DNA of 15,999 nt, taken from NCBI GenBank assembly GCA_023431205.1, contig JAEYXQ010000106.1, positions 1 through 15,999 on the forward strand, given 5' to 3'. Numbering within the stretch: the stretch's first letter is position 1; the number at the start of each line of letters is the position of its first letter. Under the pieces are notes generated by a model, which was not told the origin of the DNA, searched no databases, and worked only from the letters and a program-made list of their open reading frames with translations. Source of the stretch: Pseudomonadota bacterium. GTDB taxonomy: Bacteria > Pseudomonadota > Alphaproteobacteria > Rhizobiales > Devosiaceae. The translations under genes and the position numbers were made by a program. This document shows positions 13,081 to 15,999 of the stretch, one piece after another.

Positions 13081-14760
13081 CTAGACATGCCGAGAACTAG
13101 GGGCGAAGTGTCCCAAATAGTCGGAGACAGACCGGTGTGAGACAGTTTCAGGCGCTGGTGGGCCGTCGCCCATGGGCAGGGTCTTGTGGAACAACCGGTA
13201 CTTGCGCCTGATCGCAGCCTTGGACGCCCAGTGTTCGAGATCGTCCGCCAGGCCGCGCGCTGCATCATCGTCTTCACTCACCGTAACTAGGTACGCCTCG
13301 GCGTATTCGTGGCTGGACGCGACTAGTGCGGGGCCGTGCACGGCAGACCAACGCTGCATGAGCGCAGCAAGATGAGCCTGGCCAATCGACCGTGCCTCAG
13401 CATCACGCACGAGCCCAATTGCCCGGAGCACAACCGTGATCTCGGCAGCGATCCTGTCGGAGATAGTGGGGACCAAGTTGGTCTGCTGGTAGGCCCACCA
13501 TCGTGTTCTGGCCCAGCCACTACGACCGAAATTTTCGACACGCTCCAGAAACGTGGAGGCCAAATTGCGGTCAAGAAGCCCTTTCCAGACCGGTGATGGC
13601 AGAGTTCCGAGCCAGCTGGTTTCGCTTAGAACGGGGCGAGTATCGGGGTCTGGCTGGAGTTCCAGAGCCCTTGACAACGACGCGGTGACTACGCCCGACT
13701 TCGAGCCCTTCATGGCCACCGAAAACTCGATGAAACGGTCCCGCATCTCGCCGTCACCCTCCGAGGCAAGCTCCGCCAAGTCGAAGGCCGAAAGGGAGGT
13801 GTCGTCTTCCACTTCGTCAGACAGCTTCCCGGACACATCGGCTCGCCGGTGATGATGAGCGGGGTACGCATTCAGCCTGTCATCGAGGATTGTCGAAGAC
13901 TGTTTCGTCTTGCTCGCGCTGTGCCCTAGCTTCGCCAGGGCCTCGACGTAGCGGTCCAGCAGCATCGTTGCTCCTGCTTTCAGCGCCTCGGCATCATCAG
14001 TGAGGCAGGCCAGCGTGACATGAAGATGCGGGTGCCACCCTCCGCGCCGGCTAAACCGAACATGAACGTCCACGAGCGCACCGACCGCCTGCATCAACGG
14101 CTTGATCTTGTCGTTCCATATGCGTCCAGCCCGTGCTCGGGTGGATGCGGTTTTCAACGCCCTGAGCAAAACGGCTAGTTCGTCCTTGGGCTCATGTTCG
14201 ATGGTGAACACGAATGTCACCATCTTACCGCCCTTGGCGGTCACGGCTTCATGTATACGGCGATAGCTCTTGGCACGAAGGGCCGCGACACTCCGCGCGC
14301 ACATTGGACAAACCTCGCCGTTTCCACAGCGATAGATGCCGCCTACAGAAGCCTTGTGGCCGCCATCAGGCTTGCCGACCAAGTGCACGCTGATGCTCTT
14401 GCTTCGTGCGTGACCGCAGGCACAGACTGCCAATCCCCGCCCTGCCTTCGGGCTCAACATCTCTTGGATAGGACGCATTAGGTACCGGTAGTCGCCGACC
14501 TTCCGCTGCGCTGGCCTGTTCTGGAAATGCACGTCCTCCTTGAGGAACTTCAGGACCTCGGCACCCTCGGTGGAACTCGACGCTGCGTGGGCGGTCGCTG
14601 GCACAATGCCGGGCCGCGTGAAATCTGTGCGGTTGTCGTGATCGGTGCTCTGGGGCCCAGCAACAGTTTGACAGGCACTGGACGCGCGGCTGGCGGCAGC
14701 CAGCCTGTCGGCTTCCTCAGCCGCCTGGATGAACTCGATGATTGGTAGGGAACGGTGCAA
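13081..14760 (-). CDS. Rolling-circle-type replication initiator (HUH endonuclease)
   Basis: A 559-residue protein. A zinc-finger-like cysteine set (C113, C115, C145, C151, C154: CACGH, then CGNGEVCPMC) precedes FVFTIEHEP (motif 1) and the HUH metal motif HPHLH at 243-247. Later comes FDLAELASEGD and FIEFSVAMKGSKSG (about 327-356), matching the conserved tail of Rep proteins of rolling-circle plasmids. Y299 (NAYP) is the best-placed candidate for the nicking tyrosine, but the residues after it are not the usual Y-V-x-K. The C-terminal 170 residues are unassigned. The start is TTG at 14760 with GAGG six bases upstream; no in-frame ATG precedes it. It would nick a double-strand origin to start replication or transfer. 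Confidence 0.75.
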   Translation of the reverse strand: MHRSLPIIEFIQAAEEADRLAAASRASSACQTVAGPQSTDHDNRTDFTRPGIVPATAHAASSSTEGAEVLKFLKEDVHFQNRPAQRKVGDYRYLMRPIQEMLSPKAGRGLAVCACGHARSKSISVHLVGKPDGGHKASVGGIYRCGNGEVCPMCARSVAALRAKSYRRIHEAVTAKGGKMVTFVFTIEHEPKDELAVLLRALKTASTRARAGRIWNDKIKPLMQAVGALVDVHVRFSRRGGWHPHLHVTLACLTDDAEALKAGATMLLDRYVEALAKLGHSASKTKQSSTILDDRLNAYPAHHHRRADVSGKLSDEVEDDTSLSAFDLAELASEGDGEMRDRFIEFSVAMKGSKSGVVTASLSRALELQPDPDTRPVLSETSWLGTLPSPVWKGLLDRNLASTFLERVENFGRSGWARTRWWAYQQTNLVPTISDRIAAEITVVLRAIGLVRDAEARSIGQAHLAALMQRWSAVHGPALVASSHEYAEAYLVTVSEDDDAARGLADDLEHWASKAAIRRKYRLFHKTLPMGDGPPAPETVSHRSVSDYLGHFAPSSRHV

Positions 14761-15205
14761 TATAGCCTCGCCGGTTTGGGAGGCAGTGCCTCCATGCCCA
14801 CCGAGCTTGAAGGCTATCGCTAGAGATTCAACGGTTTAGCTTCGCAATCATGCCCGACACGGGTCCCCTTCTGTGCACGCACGTTCGTCCAGGCAGGCGT
14901 CGATCCCCCTGCTCACACCCGAGTTATTGTCGTCTGAGAGGGGAACGCGACTATCTCCAGAGGGGTCGGCGTATAGGGGGACGCTGAACTTATCGGCATC
15001 CGGGATGGAGCCCTAAACGCTCCTCAAGGCCGTGTGTCCGTACAGCTACACTTCGAATGAATCGGATCACATGCATCCCAAGTCTGAAGTTCCAGCTTTG
15101 GAGGCAGCGAACATGGAGTTCCTTCGAATCGCTTCTTCATCCCCAAGATCGGTAGCGATCCTGGTTTTTATCCCCAGAGGAACCAGCCGGGGTGCCTACA
15201 TCCTC
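14761..15205. other. Gene-free region with possible origin features
   Basis: A 445-base stretch lies between the rep start and the end of the next minus-strand gene. I see no supportable gene; a plus-strand frame at 15032-15349 overlaps the 211-residue gene and has no family features. It holds a short palindrome (14779-14793) and five AGGGG-type runs: plus strand at 14939, 14961 and 14975, minus strand at about 14863-14870 and 14904-14910. CTTCGAAT occurs at 15051 and 15122, and CTGGTT/AACCAG (15161-15166, 15181-15186) can pair. Being next to rep, it is the natural place for a double-strand origin, but no known nick site was recognised. Confidence 0.35.
14779..14793. repeat. Perfect 15-bp palindrome upstream of rep
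   Basis: GGAGGCA-g-TGCCTCC has 7-bp arms around a single central base, and starts 19 bases upstream of the rep TTG start codon. In the rep mRNA or at the DNA level it could act as an operator or as part of the origin hairpin. A nearby CCCA (14797-14800) mirrors TGGG (14777-14780). Confidence 0.45.
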
Positions 15206-15841
15206 TTACCCGAAATCGATCGGCAGTCCCCAGATGGTTTTCGCCTGCGGGTTGCGCACCTTGCGCCGCCGTACCCGCTCCAGCTTGCCCCCAGCATACG
15301 ATACGAAAGCCGGCCCACTATAGATGACCGACGGGAAAAGATGCACTAACCGCCGTGCCGTGGCTACTTCGGAGAGGGCCTCTTGGGCGGCGCGGCGCTC
15401 CATCTCCAGGTGCTCCAACCGGCTCCTATGATCGTGGGCCTCGGCCTGTTCCACTCTGGCCAGATTTCCCGCTGCACCAGACGCTGCTCGACTGGCGGCG
15501 ATAAGACCGGCGTGCAGGATTGCGAGTTCACCATGGATAGCCTCGGCGCCATTGCTCGCCGCCTGCCGGCCTAACAGCCGATCAAGGACACTTCGACGTG
15601 GCGGAGGCATGGCCGCGTCCCGTTCCTGCATCGCGCGGTAGGCCTTCAGCGCTTCGGCAAATTTGGCGTCCGTAGACTGCTTGTAGAGCCTCGCCGCGTG
15701 CAAGCGGCTCGACGTGCCGGTCGTCGCCTTTGCCTCGGCAGCAGCAATCCGTTCGCGCGCCTGCCGCTCCTGGGCCGAGAGGTGCTCCTGGACGCAATGA
15801 ACGTACGGTTGGACTGTGCAGGAGTTCGAGAGAGCCATCAT
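15206..15841 (-). CDS. Hypothetical alanine-rich, probably coiled-coil protein
   Basis: A 211-residue protein of unknown function. Residues about 20-75 and 105-170 are long charged helices rich in Ala, Glu, Arg and Gln (AQERQARERIAAAEAKA, HLEMERRAAQEALSEVATAR), separated by a proline-rich linker (AAMPPPRRSVLDRLLGRQ). The C-terminus is basic (KLERVRRRKVRNPQAK), which could bind nucleic acid. No signal peptide is seen. It lies in the same direction as rep and starts 29 bases after the upstream partial gene, in an operon-like arrangement. A mobilisation or partition accessory role is possible but not supported by any motif. The ATG at 15841 is followed by a second ATG; GGGA just upstream is a weak ribosome binding site. 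Confidence 0.55.
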   Translation of the reverse strand: MMALSNSCTVQPYVHCVQEHLSAQERQARERIAAAEAKATTGTSSRLHAARLYKQSTDAKFAEALKAYRAMQERDAAMPPPRRSVLDRLLGRQAASNGAEAIHGELAILHAGLIAASRAASGAAGNLARVEQAEAHDHRSRLEHLEMERRAAQEALSEVATARRLVHLFPSVIYSGPAFVSYAGGKLERVRRRKVRNPQAKTIWGLPIDFG

Positions 15842-15870
15842 CCCAACAGTGATTGCTTTGAATGTCTCAA

Positions 15871-15999
15871 TCAGTCGGTGTCGAGCATCCTGCGCAAGAC
15901 GTTCGCTATTCCGGGTTGGTCCAGTTTCTGGTGCAGCGCGGCTAGGCTCTGGTCGATCTGCTCCGTGCGCGCGACGATAGATTGCAGCAGGCCTAACAC
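15871..15999 (-). CDS. 3' end of a helical protein, cut by the window edge
   Basis: The last 42 codons of a minus-strand frame, ending TGA at 15873-15871, read VLGLLQSIVARTEQIDQSLA and on to RRMLDTD. It is helical with a heptad-like pattern of hydrophobics and Gln. The frame is open to the window edge, so the start and the rest of the protein are not visible. It precedes the 211-residue gene by 29 bases in the same direction. The family is not recognised. Confidence 0.4.
   Translation of the reverse strand: MLGLLQSIVARTEQIDQSLAALHQKLDQPGIANVLRRMLDTD

Larger units (their letters stand above)
10942..15999. mobile_element. One end of a genomic island or integrated plasmid inside yifB
   Basis: From the yifB break onward the genes are accessory: DUF3800, a BECR-like protein, a serine recombinase, an HUH replication initiator and helical genes of unknown role. 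Base composition also changes: the first two genes are visibly AT-richer than the backbone. yifB/comM is a known insertion target, for example for AbaR/Tn6022-type elements in Acinetobacter, but no tniA/B/C or tyrosine integrase is seen here. The right end is not in the window, so size and class are unknown. Confidence 0.7.

Noticed and set aside
14779..15205. CRISPR array or tandem iterons
   Set aside because: The G-run motifs are too short and irregularly spaced (22 and 14 bases, both strands) for an array; there are no uniform repeats with spacers anywhere in the window.
15032..15349. 105-codon plus-strand frame in and beyond the gene-free region
   Set aside because: Overlaps the end of the 211-residue minus-strand gene, has no clear ribosome binding site and no recognisable domain.

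Overview
The window reads as a GC-rich alphaproteobacterial chromosome, most likely Hyphomicrobiales and perhaps Devosia-like. This rests on the pheS-exonuclease-pheT order, the ScfR-type regulator beside isocitrate lyase, a cold-shock/DUF1294 fusion, and a REP-like palindrome of a kind I know from alphaproteobacteria. Taxonomy is inferred from gene content and style, not from a search.

Positions 1-10941 are backbone. A gene-free leader of about 390 bases carries a good housekeeping promoter and a strong hairpin. It precedes rpmI-rplT (ribosomal proteins L35 and L20), a terminator and REP-like element, then pheS, a DEDD-type 3'-5' exonuclease and pheT (both phenylalanyl-tRNA synthetase subunits with a nuclease between them). 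Next is a WYL/HTH regulator with a 30-bp palindrome touching its start, converging on an ScfR/RamB-type regulator. That regulator diverges from a 75-residue unknown gene and aceA (isocitrate lyase, glyoxylate shunt). The shared intergenic region holds four TTTACA (TGTAAA) copies that look like regulator sites. A cold-shock-domain/DUF1294 membrane protein and a yifB/comM remnant follow on the minus strand.

At about 10941 the chromosomal gene yifB is cut just upstream of its Walker A motif, and the rest of the window (at least 5 kb) has different composition and accessory genes. This is taken as one end of a mobile island or integrated plasmid. It holds a translationally coupled pair, a DUF3800 protein with four RNase H-like acidic residues and a 157-residue protein that resembles BECR-fold (RelE/barnase/EndoU-like) nucleases. 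A small serine recombinase follows, then a rolling-circle-type HUH replication initiator, a gene-free region with palindrome and G-run repeats that may be an origin, and two helical, probably coiled-coil genes, the last running off the window. The DUF3800/BECR-like pair is bounded by imperfect inverted repeats (GGATACGAT...CAACGC), the outer one lying exactly at the yifB break. This pair is the best candidate for an undescribed defence or toxin-like system.
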